A stretch of DNA of 64,000 nt from Firm-04 sp045596625 (lineage in GTDB: Bacteria; Bacillota; Clostridia; Oscillospirales; Ruminococcaceae), in assembly GCA_045596625.1 (NCBI GenBank), contig JAZOCU010000054.1:62001-126000 (forward strand). Reading direction: 5' to 3'. The translations under genes were made by a program, and so were the position numbers. The notes beneath the pieces are model-generated. The model did no database searches. It was not told the DNA's origin and saw only the letters and a program-made list of their open reading frames with translations. Of the stretch, positions 36,385-44,950 are shown piece after piece; the first letter of the stretch is position 1; every line of letters begins with the position of its first letter.

Positions 36385-36978
36385 TTATGTCCCGGATTTA
36401 CGTCCCAGATAACGACAAACCTGCCGGGCATATGCCGGATACTGCTTAGGGAAGGTTTTGAAAAGCCATGCTTCCTCATGCAATATCTGCAAATGCAGCA
36501 TCACCGCCGCCCAGCCGGAACAAAGAAGCAGCGGCAGATTAAAAAACATCAGCAGGATTGAAAGATACAGTAAATCAAATCCCACAAAAGCAGGATTCCG
36601 GCTGATGCGATAAATGCCATTTGTAATGATTGCAGTTTTCTCCTGCGGGATACCGACTCGCCAGCTGTTTTTCATGGAAATGATGGCACAGGCAAAAAAG
36701 AGAATCGCCGTCACACCGAATGCAAGCCCCGGGATTCCGAGGAAAGGGATGCTCTGCACAGACGGCTCTTTTACCAAAAGAATACTTAACACTTCCAGCA
36801 CAACAGTCCATGTCGCAGCAGCGCGCATCAGCAGCTCAGTTCGTCTGACTTTGCTTGACTTTTCACCTTTACCAATTTGGTTAGTGCGAATATTCTGCCG
36901 TTTCAGCACTACCAGCTTGCCGAGATAAAAAGAATAAAACACCATCAGCAGTGTCAATGCTATGATGCGGTATAACAT
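36385..36978 (-). CDS. ICMT/PEMT-like integral membrane methyltransferase
   Basis: 197 residues with about five hydrophobic segments and the conserved NGIYRISRNPAFVGF motif near residue 115, plus EEAWLFKTFPKQYPAYARQVCRYLG near the end, as in isoprenylcysteine carboxyl methyltransferase and related proteins. Start ATG 36976-36978 with AGGAG. It is 11 nt after the U32 peptidase. The substrate cannot be read from sequence. Confidence 0.82.
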   Translation of the reverse strand: MLYRIIALTLLMVFYSFYLGKLVVLKRQNIRTNQIGKGEKSSKVRRTELLMRAAATWTVVLEVLSILLVKEPSVQSIPFLGIPGLAFGVTAILFFACAIISMKNSWRVGIPQEKTAIITNGIYRISRNPAFVGFDLLYLSILLMFFNLPLLLCSGWAAVMLHLQILHEEAWLFKTFPKQYPAYARQVCRYLGRKSGT

Positions 36979-36989
36979 ACCGGCAACTC

Positions 36990-38216
36990 CTATTCTGCCG
37001 CCTTGCGCAAAATCGCACCCTTTGGCGCAGAATAGGGGTATGCGATCGAGCACTCCATCATGGCATGGTTCGCAGCCTCAATTGCTTCTCCCTCCCCGTT
37101 TTGCAGATTCTGCACAAAAAAGCTGCGAGGCGGTTCGTTGGGGCAAAGCAGTGAAACCGTATCTCCGACAAAAAAGCGATTGCGCTGAGACAGATATAAT
37201 CTGCCTTCCCGCCAATCCTGCACAATGCCGATGACTTCCGTAGTACGCACATAGTTTGCCGTTGCATTATGTATGCTGTCATCGGGTCTTCCGAAATAAA
37301 AGCCCGTGGTATAAGGACGATGGCTGACTGCTTCCAGCTCCTTCATCACCCACACAGGCACCTCTCGGGGCGGATTCGCGAACAAAGCATCTATCGCAGC
37401 GCGATAGGCATTGGTCATCCCTGCTACATAATAAAAGGATTTGGCTCGCCCTTCGATCTTGAACGAAGACACTCCTGCCTGATACAGTTCTCTCAGGTAA
37501 GGCAGCATACAAAGATCTTTGGCATTCAAAATGTAACTGCCCTCATCGGTTTCACCGATGGGGAAATATTGTCCGGGACGTTTTTCCTCCACCAGATGAT
37601 ACCGCCAGCGACAGGATTGTGCACAAGCTCCTCGATTGGCATCACGGCCGGTAAAATATTCGGAAAGCAGACAGCGTCCCGAAACGCTCATGCACATAGC
37701 GCCGTGCACAAAGCTTTCCAAGGCAAGCTGCGGCGGTGTCTTTGCACGGATCTCCGCAATTTCCTCCAGCGAGAGCTCTCGCGCCAGCACCACACGCTCC
37801 ACACCCATATTCCAGAGTGCAGTTGCCGTTGCATAATTCACAATACCGGTCTGCGTTGAAGCGTGCACCGGTAAATCGGGTAAAATACTGCGCAATGTTG
37901 TGATCACGCCCAGATCCGCAGCGATCACCGCATCAATGCCGCAAGCAGCCGCCTCCCGCAAAAAGTCGGGCATCTGATCCATTTCACAGCTGCGCGGCAT
38001 TACATTCACAGTCAGATAGACTTTCACACCTTTTGCATGGGCATCCTGCACAGCCTGCGCCATTGCAGCAAAATCAAAGTTTTTGGCAGCCGCACGCATG
38101 CCAAAGGTTTTTGCGCCCAGATAAACCGCATCTGCACCATATTGCAGCGCCATAGCAAAACACTCAGCATCTCCCGCCGGGATCAGCAGTTCAGGCTTTT
38201 TCTGAAGCTCAGCCAT
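36990..38216 (-). CDS. Peptidase U32 family protein
   Basis: 408 residues. The N-terminus ELLIPAGDAECFAMALQYGADAVYLG and the signature SFVHGAMCMSVSGRCLLSEY followed by NRGACAQSCRWRY define the family. Members are linked to collagen degradation or, as RlhA/TrhP, to RNA hydroxylation using Fe-S centres; the Cys-rich signature fits the latter. Start ATG 38216 overlaps the mltG stop by 8 nt. Confidence 0.92.
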   Translation of the reverse strand: MAELQKKPELLIPAGDAECFAMALQYGADAVYLGAKTFGMRAAAKNFDFAAMAQAVQDAHAKGVKVYLTVNVMPRSCEMDQMPDFLREAAACGIDAVIAADLGVITTLRSILPDLPVHASTQTGIVNYATATALWNMGVERVVLARELSLEEIAEIRAKTPPQLALESFVHGAMCMSVSGRCLLSEYFTGRDANRGACAQSCRWRYHLVEEKRPGQYFPIGETDEGSYILNAKDLCMLPYLRELYQAGVSSFKIEGRAKSFYYVAGMTNAYRAAIDALFANPPREVPVWVMKELEAVSHRPYTTGFYFGRPDDSIHNATANYVRTTEVIGIVQDWREGRLYLSQRNRFFVGDTVSLLCPNEPPRSFFVQNLQNGEGEAIEAANHAMMECSIAYPYSAPKGAILRKAAE

Positions 38217-39624
38217 TTCCGGTATCCTCGCTGTCTGCAAGACCTGCCTGTGCCTGCTGCTCTTTGATCAATGCAAGATTCGCCTCATGCTCGTCATTGG
38301 TCATTGCATAGAAAATTTCTCCGGTCTGCACATTGGCACAGAAGAAGTAATGCTCAATATCCGCAGGGTACAGCACCGCTTCAATGGCATCACGGCCGGG
38401 ATTGTTAATGGCACCGGGCGGTAATCCTTGTCCCACATAGGTGTTATAGGCATCCAGCATCAGCTTATTGGCGATCGGAAGATTGGGTGTGATCACATCC
38501 TCGGCATAAACACGCGTGGGATCCGACTGCAGTGTCGGGAAAATACTGCTGTTATTCAAACGATTATGGAATACTGCCGCTACCTTCTTCATGGAAGAGG
38601 ATACCGGTGCCTCTGCCTGTACGATGGATGCCAATGTGATCACTTCGTCCAGTGACATTCCCAGTTCTTCCATACGCTTGAAATCTTCCTGCGTAATTTT
38701 GCGGTCGAAGTTTTCATAAATCTTCTGCACTACGATCTGCGGCTCTTCATCTACGTAAAAATCATAGGTGTCGGGGAAGAAATATCCCTCCATACGGTAA
38801 AAGCGCAGCTCTGTGACTGTGGGCACATGGGATTCAAATTCATAGCCGAAACCACCGCCGTTGAAATAAAACATAAAATCATCGGCACTGCAGACTTCAT
38901 TTTCTTCCAGCAGCTGTGCTGCATCGTAAAGGGTAATTCCCTCACGGAACGTCACTGTAACCGTTTCACGCAGATTGATAGAAACATCGCACAGTTCCTC
39001 GATCATTGCCTCATAGCTCATAGAAGGTCTGAGCACGTGCTCGCCTGCAATATAATCGCCATCCCTGCCGTTAAGACGAGACATCAGCAAAAATAATTTG
39101 GGTACACGAATGATTCCTTTGTCCTCCAGAAGCTCTGCGATCTCTGAGGTCGTGGCACCGCTGGGGATCACAACACTCTTTTCCGTCATATCCTTATTGA
39201 TCCCAAACAGCTCCATTGCCAATGCCAGAATGGAAATAGATGCCAGAATGGAAACGGAAAAGATCAGTGTCAGCAGCACCAGTGAACAGGAAATACCTCT
39301 GCCCTTTTTGCGTTTGCGCTTTTTATGACGCTTTTTTGCCGCAGCAGCCCGAAGACGGCGATTTTCCGCTTTCGCATCATAGAATCTCATATCCTCATCA
39401 TATGCATCTTCGTCGTCAAAGACTTCATCCGATTCTTCAGATGCCGTTTCCGCCGCAGATACGACATCCTCTGTCGAAGCATCTTCTGCACGATCGGCTT
39501 CATCGAACGCCTCTTCTTCGTAAGCAGAGGTATCTGCCGCTTCTGTTTCTTTGATGATACTTTCCAGAATGGCATCCACCGATGCATCCTCATCAGGCTG
39601 TAATGGTTTTTTCGGATCAACCAT
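38209..39624 (-). CDS. mltG: Endolytic peptidoglycan transglycosylase MltG
   Basis: 471 residues. A 95-residue acidic cytoplasmic N-terminus switches to a Lys/Arg-rich stretch (KKRHKKRKRKKGRG) and one membrane helix. The YceG domain carries the catalytic Glu in IVQAEAP and the conserved LQSDPTRVY. MltG cuts nascent glycan strands outside the membrane and interacts with elongation enzymes. Start ATG 39622-39624 with CGGAGG, overlapping fthC. The long acidic tail is longer than in well-known MltG proteins. Confidence 0.94.
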   Translation of the reverse strand: MVDPKKPLQPDEDASVDAILESIIKETEAADTSAYEEEAFDEADRAEDASTEDVVSAAETASEESDEVFDDEDAYDEDMRFYDAKAENRRLRAAAAKKRHKKRKRKKGRGISCSLVLLTLIFSVSILASISILALAMELFGINKDMTEKSVVIPSGATTSEIAELLEDKGIIRVPKLFLLMSRLNGRDGDYIAGEHVLRPSMSYEAMIEELCDVSINLRETVTVTFREGITLYDAAQLLEENEVCSADDFMFYFNGGGFGYEFESHVPTVTELRFYRMEGYFFPDTYDFYVDEEPQIVVQKIYENFDRKITQEDFKRMEELGMSLDEVITLASIVQAEAPVSSSMKKVAAVFHNRLNNSSIFPTLQSDPTRVYAEDVITPNLPIANKLMLDAYNTYVGQGLPPGAINNPGRDAIEAVLYPADIEHYFFCANVQTGEIFYAMTNDEHEANLALIKEQQAQAGLADSEDTGNG

Positions 39625-40198
39625 GAAATACCTCCGTTCCCTGTTCGGTCACACAGCATTGCAGCCGGCGATCGCAGCTGTCATGGGGCAGTGCTTCCAC
39701 AAAACAGGAAGCATAACAAAGCCCCATGGTTTCTATGGGATATTGTGCCAGATAACGGTCATAATAGCCGCCACCTGCGCCAAGCCGGTAGCCCTGCGCA
39801 TCATATGCCAGCATAGGCACCAGCATCAAGGAAGCGGCATTGGGCGTCACCCGCCGTTCAATCGAAGTGGGTGGTATCGGAATCCGATAAGCACCGCTGC
39901 GCAGCTCTTCCATTGTGTGCAGCTCATAAAACTGCATCGTATGTGCATAGGTATCGCAGACCGGCAAAGCCAACCGTTTTCCTTTCGCCAGACATTCTCC
40001 AAGCAGCCAGCGGGTATATACCTCATGAGGCATGGAAACATAGGCGAAAATCCATGTCGCCTCGGCAAAGGCGCGGCTTTCCATCACCCGCTGTACGATC
40101 GCATCATCCGCAGCAGCGCGAATATCAAAGGGCATTTCCTTGCGGCGCTGCATCATCTGTGCACGCAGCGCATTTTTTTGTGATATAATATCCATCAT
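39617..40198 (-). CDS. fthC: 5-formyltetrahydrofolate cyclo-ligase
   Basis: 193 residues. The ATP-binding block LGAGGGYYDRYLAQYP and the N-terminal KNALRAQMMQRRKEM are typical. It converts 5-formyl-THF to 5,10-methenyl-THF. The ATG at 40196-40198 overlaps the preceding stop by 4 nt (ATGA); a second ATG at 40195 is equally possible. Confidence 0.93.
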   Translation of the reverse strand: MMDIISQKNALRAQMMQRRKEMPFDIRAAADDAIVQRVMESRAFAEATWIFAYVSMPHEVYTRWLLGECLAKGKRLALPVCDTYAHTMQFYELHTMEELRSGAYRIPIPPTSIERRVTPNAASLMLVPMLAYDAQGYRLGAGGGYYDRYLAQYPIETMGLCYASCFVEALPHDSCDRRLQCCVTEQGTEVFHG

Positions 40199-40740
40199 TT
40201 CTTACAGATCATCTTTTCGGCAAGACTCTTGCGTACTTCTTTGGAAAGCAGGCATTCCACCAGCTTCAAGCCGAATTCCATTGCAGCACCGGCGCCCTTT
40301 GCCGTAACGATCTTTCCATCAATACAAACCGTATCATGAGAAAGCTTCGCACCGGTCAGTTCACGTTCAAAGCCCGGATATACCGTTGCTTTTTTCCCTT
40401 TCAGCAAGCCTGCTCTGCCCAAGATCGACGGTGCAGCACAGATCGCTGCGATCCATTTATTCTGCTCGGCACAGAACTGCACTGCCTTCTGCACTGTCTC
40501 GTTCTGTCCAAGATTCAATGTACCTGGCATACCGCCGGGCAGCACGATCATTTCCACTTTCTGATCCAGCACCACAGCATCCTCAGTGATATCTGCGGTC
40601 ACAGGGATCTGATGCGTGCCGGTAATCACCTTGCCGCCGATGCCCACGGTCACGACCTGCTTTCCGGCTCTGCGCAGGCAATCAATAGGCGTAATCGCCT
40701 CACATTCTTCAAATCCGTTTGCAAGGAATACATAGATCAT
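40195..40740 (-). CDS. DJ-1/PfpI family protein (YajL-like)
   Basis: 181 residues. The DJ-1 core has the acidic residue in ANGFEECEA and the nucleophile Cys in IAAICAAPSILG. Family members act as glyoxalases, deglycases or chaperones. It lies 21 nt after the thymidylate kinase gene, in the same operon. Confidence 0.92.
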   Translation of the reverse strand: MIYVFLANGFEECEAITPIDCLRRAGKQVVTVGIGGKVITGTHQIPVTADITEDAVVLDQKVEMIVLPGGMPGTLNLGQNETVQKAVQFCAEQNKWIAAICAAPSILGRAGLLKGKKATVYPGFERELTGAKLSHDTVCIDGKIVTAKGAGAAMEFGLKLVECLLSKEVRKSLAEKMICKK

Positions 40741-40761
40741 AGTAAAAATCCTCCTTTTGGT

Positions 40762-41448
40762 TTACAGGACAGCATCCGTATTATCCATACACAGTGCATC
40801 GACAATGTGCAGCGTCATATCCTCTCTCGGCAGCAGACCATGGGCATCGGCGCAAGGCAAGATCACCCAGCCCTGCCGCTGTGCAGCAAAGAGTGCTGCC
40901 TCCCGACAGGCTGCAAGAAATGTAAGATCGCGTTCATGGATATCCTTTTTCTGCTCCATGCCATGATAGCGTTCCATCAGCAGCCGCTGTGACAGCTCCA
41001 GCGGCATATCCAGAAACACTACCCGATCGGGGCGGGGCAGTTTCAGCTTGTCATATTCATATTCCGAAAGCCATTGGAGATATCCATCCCATTCGCTCTT
41101 CGGCAGTTTATTCATCTGATAAATTGCATTGGAAGTCACATATCTTCCGGCAAGGATCGCCATACCGGTTTCGTAATCCTGCTGCCAATACTGACAGAAA
41201 GAGGCAAACCGATCTACCGCATAAAAGCTGGAGGCCGCATATGGATTCACCGCATCTGCCGCAGAACCGAATGCGCCGCTCAGATACAGCTGCACCAATG
41301 CCGAGGAAGGATCATCGTAATTGGGATAGCTGATGGCTCGGTTACGAATCCCCCGCTGCGCCAATGCTTCGGATACCAAAGGCAGCTGCGTGGATTTTCC
41401 GCAGCCGTCCAAACCTTCGATCACAAATACTTTGCCTCGATGCTGCAT
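40762..41448 (-). CDS. tmk: Thymidylate kinase
   Basis: 228 residues. P-loop EGLDGCGKSTQ at residues 11-21, and the DR-type block PRPDRVVFLDMP. It phosphorylates dTMP to dTDP. Start ATG 41446-41448 with AGGGGAA upstream; the longer frame covers the promoter and is rejected. First gene of the operon running to DUF2344 at 33805. Confidence 0.9.
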   Translation of the reverse strand: MQHRGKVFVIEGLDGCGKSTQLPLVSEALAQRGIRNRAISYPNYDDPSSALVQLYLSGAFGSAADAVNPYAASSFYAVDRFASFCQYWQQDYETGMAILAGRYVTSNAIYQMNKLPKSEWDGYLQWLSEYEYDKLKLPRPDRVVFLDMPLELSQRLLMERYHGMEQKKDIHERDLTFLAACREAALFAAQRQGWVILPCADAHGLLPREDMTLHIVDALCMDNTDAVL

Positions 41449-41484
41449 AGACAATTTCCCCTTTTTCGCATAGTATATCATGTT

Positions 41485-41513
41485 ATTATAGCACGGATCG
41501 TCTGTAAAGTCAA
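41485..41513 (-). promoter_or_regulatory. Promoter of tmk-DJ-1-fthC-mltG-U32 operon
   Basis: TTGACT (41508-41513), 17-nt spacer, TATAAT (41485-41490) on the - strand. Gaps in the eight genes downstream are overlaps or at most 31 nt. Confidence 0.85.
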
Positions 41514-41543
41514 GCAAAGAACGGCCATCTTTATACATTGCAA

Positions 41544-41580
41544 AGAGCGCAGATCTCATAAAAGATCTGCGCTCTGTTTT
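41544..41580. terminator. Terminator downstream of hpf
   Basis: Perfect 13-bp stem AGAGCGCAGATCT / AGATCTGCGCTCT, loop ATAAA-like; T run GTTTTTA on + and short TTT on -. It separates hpf from the tmk promoter. Confidence 0.75.
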
Positions 41581-41615
41581 TACGATATATGCATGGTATT
41601 GCCTTGCGTTCCGAT

Positions 41616-42143
41616 TTATTCAGTCGTCGGCTCCAGCACTGCATAATCACCGTCGGTACGGCGATATACCACATTCATACTGCCTGTTTCGCCGTTTAAG
41701 AACAAGAAGAAGGAATGCCCCAGCATATTCATCTGCAGGATCGCTTCCTCCACAGACATAGGATGGAGACGGAAGCTTTTACGACGAATGACATTATATT
41801 CTGTCTGTTCCTCTACCGTATCGGCAAAGGTTTCATTCAAAGCACCCTCGCGAATCCGCTTGCCCAGCTTGGTCTTGTTCTTGCGAATCTTCCGGATGAT
41901 CTTATCGATCGCCGCATCCAGTGCATCATTCTTATCCGACGCTGCCTGCTCTGCACGATAGATCATAGAACCGGCACGCACAGTCAATTCTACCACGATC
42001 TGGTTGCGCTGCTCACTGAGTGTGATTTTGGCTTCTGCTTCATCTTCAAAGAATTTGTTGAGCTTCTGATTCAATTTCTTCTCGGCATTTTCAGTAAAAC
42101 TTGGGCCGATTTGTAATTTTTTTGCCATAATGTTCAGTTTCAT
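41616..42143 (-). CDS. hpf: Ribosome hibernation promoting factor (long form)
   Basis: 175 residues. An N-terminal S30AE domain (MKLNIMAKKLQIGPSFTENA) and the long-HPF C-terminal dimerisation domain (RRKSFRLHPMSVEEAILQM ... GHSFFLFLN). It dimerises idle 70S ribosomes into 100S particles. Start ATG 42141-42143 with GAGGAGG upstream. Monocistronic from its own promoter. Confidence 0.96.
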   Translation of the reverse strand: MKLNIMAKKLQIGPSFTENAEKKLNQKLNKFFEDEAEAKITLSEQRNQIVVELTVRAGSMIYRAEQAASDKNDALDAAIDKIIRKIRKNKTKLGKRIREGALNETFADTVEEQTEYNVIRRKSFRLHPMSVEEAILQMNMLGHSFFLFLNGETGSMNVVYRRTDGDYAVLEPTTE

Positions 42144-42206
42144 GCAGATACCTCCTCGAATGCCCAAGGTGCCATGCATAAACATTGCTCCTTGGTTGAT
42201 ACTTTG

Positions 42207-42235
42207 ATTATAGCATAAGTTGATAAAAATTGCAA
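42207..42235 (-). promoter_or_regulatory. Promoter of hpf
   Basis: TTGCAA (42230-42235), 17-nt spacer, TATAAT (42207-42212) on the - strand. An AGGAGC-preceded ATG (42181-42183 region) opens in frame with hpf but is probably leader. Confidence 0.8.
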
Positions 42236-42302
42236 TAGCAAATTTCGGTTTTTGTGAAAATTAGATGAATGCCAATGGAATCTTCAGTGAAAACTAACAA
42301 AA

Positions 42303-42331
42303 CAAAGCCCGGGAACACGCATTCCCGAGCT
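42303..42331 (-). terminator. Terminator of cysteine synthase gene
   Basis: Stem AGCTCGGGAA / TTCCCGGGCT (one G-T pair) with 6-nt loop, followed on the - strand by TTGTTTT. Confidence 0.75.
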
Positions 42332-42365
42332 TCTCTTTATATTTTATATACGGCTATACTGCCCA

Positions 42366-43382
42366 TCAGCGAATACTGCGCACATTCAGCAGCTTGAGCT
42401 GCGATGTAATGGAATTCTCTGTCTGCGGGAATTCTTCACAATAATCTGTGGAAAGATACTTTTTGTTGTCATCGGCAAAAACCGTGACGATCGTTTTATC
42501 GCCGCCGATACGGTCTCCTGCCAGCAAGCAGCCCAACAAATTGGCTCCGGAGCTGATGCCGACACCCAGACCCAGCTGACGAGATAACATCTGCGCCATG
42601 CGGATAGAATCTACATCATCCACAGAGACGATGCCTGTTGTCTCCGAAAGCTTGAGGATCGGCGGAATAAATTCATCGGAAATTCCTTGGATCCGATGCT
42701 TTCCAACCTTATAGCCTGTGGAAAGCGTCGGGGAATTCAGCGGCTCCAGCGGAAAGACCGCACAATCGGGATTTACGGTCCGCAATCTTCTTCCAATGCC
42801 CATAACAGTACCACCGGTGCCTACACCGGCAACCACTGCATCCGCAGTTTTGCCAATTGCGGCAAGCTGCGCAACGATTTCTGCGCCCGTTGTTTCAAAA
42901 TGTGCTTCCACATTATCCTCGTTGGAAAATTGACGTGGCAGATATACACCGCCTTGCTCCGCAAGCTTTTCCGTCATGGCAATCGAGCCGAGAAAACCAC
43001 CTTCCGCAGCCGAAACCAATCGCACCTCTGCACCATAACTAAGAATAATATTGCGTCGCTCCATGCTCATCCAATCGGGCATATAAATTACCACAGGATG
43101 CCCAAGTGCGGCTCCCATTGCCGAAAATGCGATGCCTGTATTACCGCTTGTCGCCTCAGCAATGCAGTCACCTGCGTGAATTTCACCTGTCTGATATGCT
43201 TTTTTCAGCATGTAATAGGCAACACGATCCTTAACGCTGCCGCTGAGATTATAGGATTCCGCCTTGGCGTATACCACACGGCGTTCTCCGCGATATTCCA
43301 TGGTAAGTTCGAGCAGCGGCGTATTTCCCACAAGCGCAGACAGCGCCCGGAATTGCTGCGGCTCGGTCATCCGGTCATGCAA
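42366..43382 (-). CDS. Cysteine synthase family PLP enzyme
   Basis: 338 residues. The PLP Lys is in LSGSVKDRVA, the phosphate loop in ATSGNTGIAFSAMG, and a C-terminal glycine-rich loop follows (GISSGANLLG). It likely makes cysteine from O-acetylserine and sulfide. The residues before the Lys motif (YNLSGSVKDR rather than NPxGSVKDR) are slightly unusual, so a cystathionine beta-synthase-like role is possible. The start is TTG 43380-43382, 8 nt after AAGGAGG; the next ATG is 20 nt away. Confidence 0.88.
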   Translation of the reverse strand: MHDRMTEPQQFRALSALVGNTPLLELTMEYRGERRVVYAKAESYNLSGSVKDRVAYYMLKKAYQTGEIHAGDCIAEATSGNTGIAFSAMGAALGHPVVIYMPDWMSMERRNIILSYGAEVRLVSAAEGGFLGSIAMTEKLAEQGGVYLPRQFSNEDNVEAHFETTGAEIVAQLAAIGKTADAVVAGVGTGGTVMGIGRRLRTVNPDCAVFPLEPLNSPTLSTGYKVGKHRIQGISDEFIPPILKLSETTGIVSVDDVDSIRMAQMLSRQLGLGVGISSGANLLGCLLAGDRIGGDKTIVTVFADDNKKYLSTDYCEEFPQTENSITSQLKLLNVRSIR

Positions 43383-43426
43383 CGGGAATTCCTCCTTTTT
43401 CGATCCATCTGATCGCATACTGTTAT

Positions 43427-43455
43427 AGTATATCACAGTTTCTGTGAAATTGCAA
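43427..43455 (-). promoter_or_regulatory. Promoter with operator-like dyad, cysteine synthase gene
   Basis: TTGCAA (43450-43455), 17-nt spacer, TATACT (43427-43432) on the - strand. The spacer holds the dyad TCACAG-AAA-CTGTGA (43433-43447), a likely repressor site. No regulator gene is adjacent. Confidence 0.7.
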
Positions 43456-43504
43456 CACCTGCATTTAAAAAAACTGAATTTCTTCCGATGACCATGCAAA
43501 CAAT

Positions 43505-43552
43505 AAAAAACAGCAGCAGCTTCCTCTGCTTTCAGAGAAAACCGCTGCTTCT
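43505..43552 (-). terminator. Terminator of SASP gene
   Basis: Long imperfect stem (AGCAGCGG..TCTCTG / CAGAGG..GCTGCTGCT) ending in TTTTTTATTG on the - strand, directly after the spore-protein stop. Confidence 0.8.
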
Positions 43553-43563
43553 GCATGATTACA

Positions 43564-43743
43564 TTACTGCATCTTATATGCGTCGATCATCTTCTTGACC
43601 ATCTGGCCGCCGATAGAACCGGCCTGCCGTGCAGTCAGATCGCCGTTATAACCCTGCTTCAAAGTCACGCCAACTTCATTGGCAGACTCCATCTTAAAGC
43701 GTTCGAGGGCTTCCTTGCCCTTCTGCGTAAATTCACCCTTCAT
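43564..43743 (-). CDS. Small acid-soluble spore protein, alpha/beta type
   Basis: 59 residues. The SASP core is clear: KMESANEVGV, then GYNGDLTARQAGSIGGQMVKKMI, including the two family signatures (the GPR protease site region and the DNA-binding SR/GxxGG part). It coats DNA in the spore core. Start ATG 43741-43743; the longer open frame is non-coding. It shows that the host can sporulate or descends from spore formers. Confidence 0.95.
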   Translation of the reverse strand: MKGEFTQKGKEALERFKMESANEVGVTLKQGYNGDLTARQAGSIGGQMVKKMIDAYKMQ

Positions 43744-43882
43744 GGTAATTCTCCTTTTGCGGCAACATAATTTTACTATTTGCATGAAAACCATATTGAT
43801 ATCCCATCTGATTTTCTTTTTGCTGTTGCCGTGGTAGTAGTATGCGACAAGGCGTTTTGTTTATCAGTGGTATCTTATGGAA

Positions 43883-44044
43883 TCATTTTTTGTCGAGTTC
43901 TATCTTATACAGCGCAAAAAACAAACATCCTATTTTCGCAATGACAAGAAGTTCAAAAACCTGCTGTGCAACCGCTTCTCGTGCTTTTGATACTTCCTCG
44001 GCATTTGCAAGCCGTTCACAGTAATCTCTTGCCGCTTTTCTCAT
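43883..44044 (-). CDS. Short protein of unknown function (53 residues)
   Basis: Starts MRKAARDYCERLANAEEV at ATG 44042-44044 with GGGGAG 7 nt upstream; ends LYKIELDKK. The N-terminal half is charged and helical, the C-terminal half hydrophobic (VFELLVIAKIGCLFFALY), so it may be membrane-associated. It follows the cassette terminator (44089-44126) and a second hairpin (44065-44091) that sits just before its ribosome binding site. Not recognised; a gene call based on the strong ribosome binding site. Confidence 0.5.
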   Translation of the reverse strand: MRKAARDYCERLANAEEVSKAREAVAQQVFELLVIAKIGCLFFALYKIELDKK

Positions 44045-44064
44045 TTCAATTCTCCCCTCACCTT

Positions 44065-44091
44065 CCCCTGTTCTCCCTCTCGGAACAGGGG
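44065..44091 (-). other. Perfect 9-bp hairpin before 53-residue gene
   Basis: CCCCTGTTC / GAACAGGGG with 9-nt loop, between the cassette terminator and the GGGGAG site. No T run, so more likely a leader structure than a terminator. Confidence 0.5.
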
Positions 44092-44126
44092 TATGAAAAA
44101 ACCGCCTGACGAATCAAGCGGTTTCA
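44089..44126 (-). repeat. 38-bp terminator repeat, copy A (UUCG tetraloop)
   Basis: On the - strand an 11-bp stem AAACCGCTTGA / TCAGGCGGTTT closed by TTCG and followed by TTTC. It is identical over 38 of 38 bases to 47732-47769. The stop codon of the 47-residue gene lies inside the stem. Confidence 0.9.
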
Positions 44127-44257
44127 TCATTTTCGTTTTGCAAAAAATCTCCAAACAGACGCTGAAATTCTTTTTCAACTTCAGCATCCGACATCTTTGC
44201 AACTTCGGGTGAGACAGGTTTGCGCCTGTCGTCACAAATATACTCGGTCTTCTTCAT
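44114..44257 (-). CDS. Tiny protein downstream of JAMM-domain gene (47 residues), candidate immunity
   Basis: Starts MKKTEYICDDRRKPVSPEVA at ATG 44255-44257 with AGGAGG upstream, 13 nt after the stop of the MuF-JAMM gene; ends NENDETA. It is acidic and probably helical in the second half (SDAEVEKEFQRLFGDFLQ). Its position directly behind a toxin-like domain and inside the cassette bounded by shared flanks suggests an immunity or accessory role; this is inference. At 47 residues it is small for an immunity protein, and a small phage structural helper is an alternative. Confidence 0.65.
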   Translation of the reverse strand: MKKTEYICDDRRKPVSPEVAKMSDAEVEKEFQRLFGDFLQNENDETA

Positions 44258-44847
44258 ATTACCTGCCTCCTTACAATATTTCAATCTCAAATTGATACTT
44301 CCTGCTCAACAGTTCAAGAGCCTTTCCCATTGCAGTAGATTCACTATAGCCACTAAAATGACGCATTGCAACATCCCATTCGGTTGGCGGTACCGTAGCT
44401 TTCGGCCTTGTATAACGATACACACTGCCATCATGCCCAACAGTAATGCCACTTACATTGCTATGTTCCAACAATGCATTGATATCACCTATGCTAGGCG
44501 GCAAACCTCGTGGGTGATTGTGAATCAAAAGCACTTTTTCTCCACGTTGTTCTGCTTCATACAATTTCCTTGTAAAGTCTGCTGTTCGCTTTACACCGGA
44601 GTCAATTCTCTGATCCGCAATTCTGGAAATCTCAGTGCCATCCAGCAAACTAACCGCATACAATTCCTCGGTTTTTGTGCCGGTTCTGTTGTTCAATGCC
44701 CATTTGGCTCTTGTTTCAACAGATCTGGCAACTTTAGGGTTATCAGACAAGCGATCAAACTTTGCGGAATACTGTGGAGATTGTACAATCGACCAATCGA
44801 CAGAAAATCTGCCGGTTCCTGTCTTGCGTGGTGAATCCTCTGCCACT

Positions 44848-44876
44848 ATTATACCACTTCTGCTGCCCTTTGTCAA
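44848..44876 (-). promoter_or_regulatory. Perfect consensus promoter inside MuF-JAMM reading frame (cassette A)
   Basis: TTGACA (44871-44876), 17-nt spacer, TATAAT (44848-44853), - strand. It lies inside the coding frame, between the MuF part and the JAMM domain, at the same place relative to the shared 64-bp flank as the promoter of cassette B. Confidence 0.75.
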
Positions 44877-44886
44877 CACAGTAGGC

Positions 44887-44950
44887 TTATGTTTTGCCTG
44901 CAAAGCCCTGCCCTGTGCGGGGGTCAGGATAGTGGGCTTGGGTGCGCCTG
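44887..44950 (-). repeat. 64-bp cassette flank, copy A
   Basis: Encodes the MuF linker GAPKPTILTPAQGRALQAKHK. By eye about 56 of 64 bases match 48045-48108, same orientation; the mismatches are scattered, as in diverged homologous coding DNA. Confidence 0.85.

Noticed and set aside
43383..43556. T-box or SAM-type leader before the cysteine synthase
   Set aside because: The promoter lies about 45 nt from the start codon, too close for such a leader.
43842..44024. 60-codon + strand ORF
   Set aside because: No ribosome binding site; the opposite strand has a better-supported 53-codon ORF.
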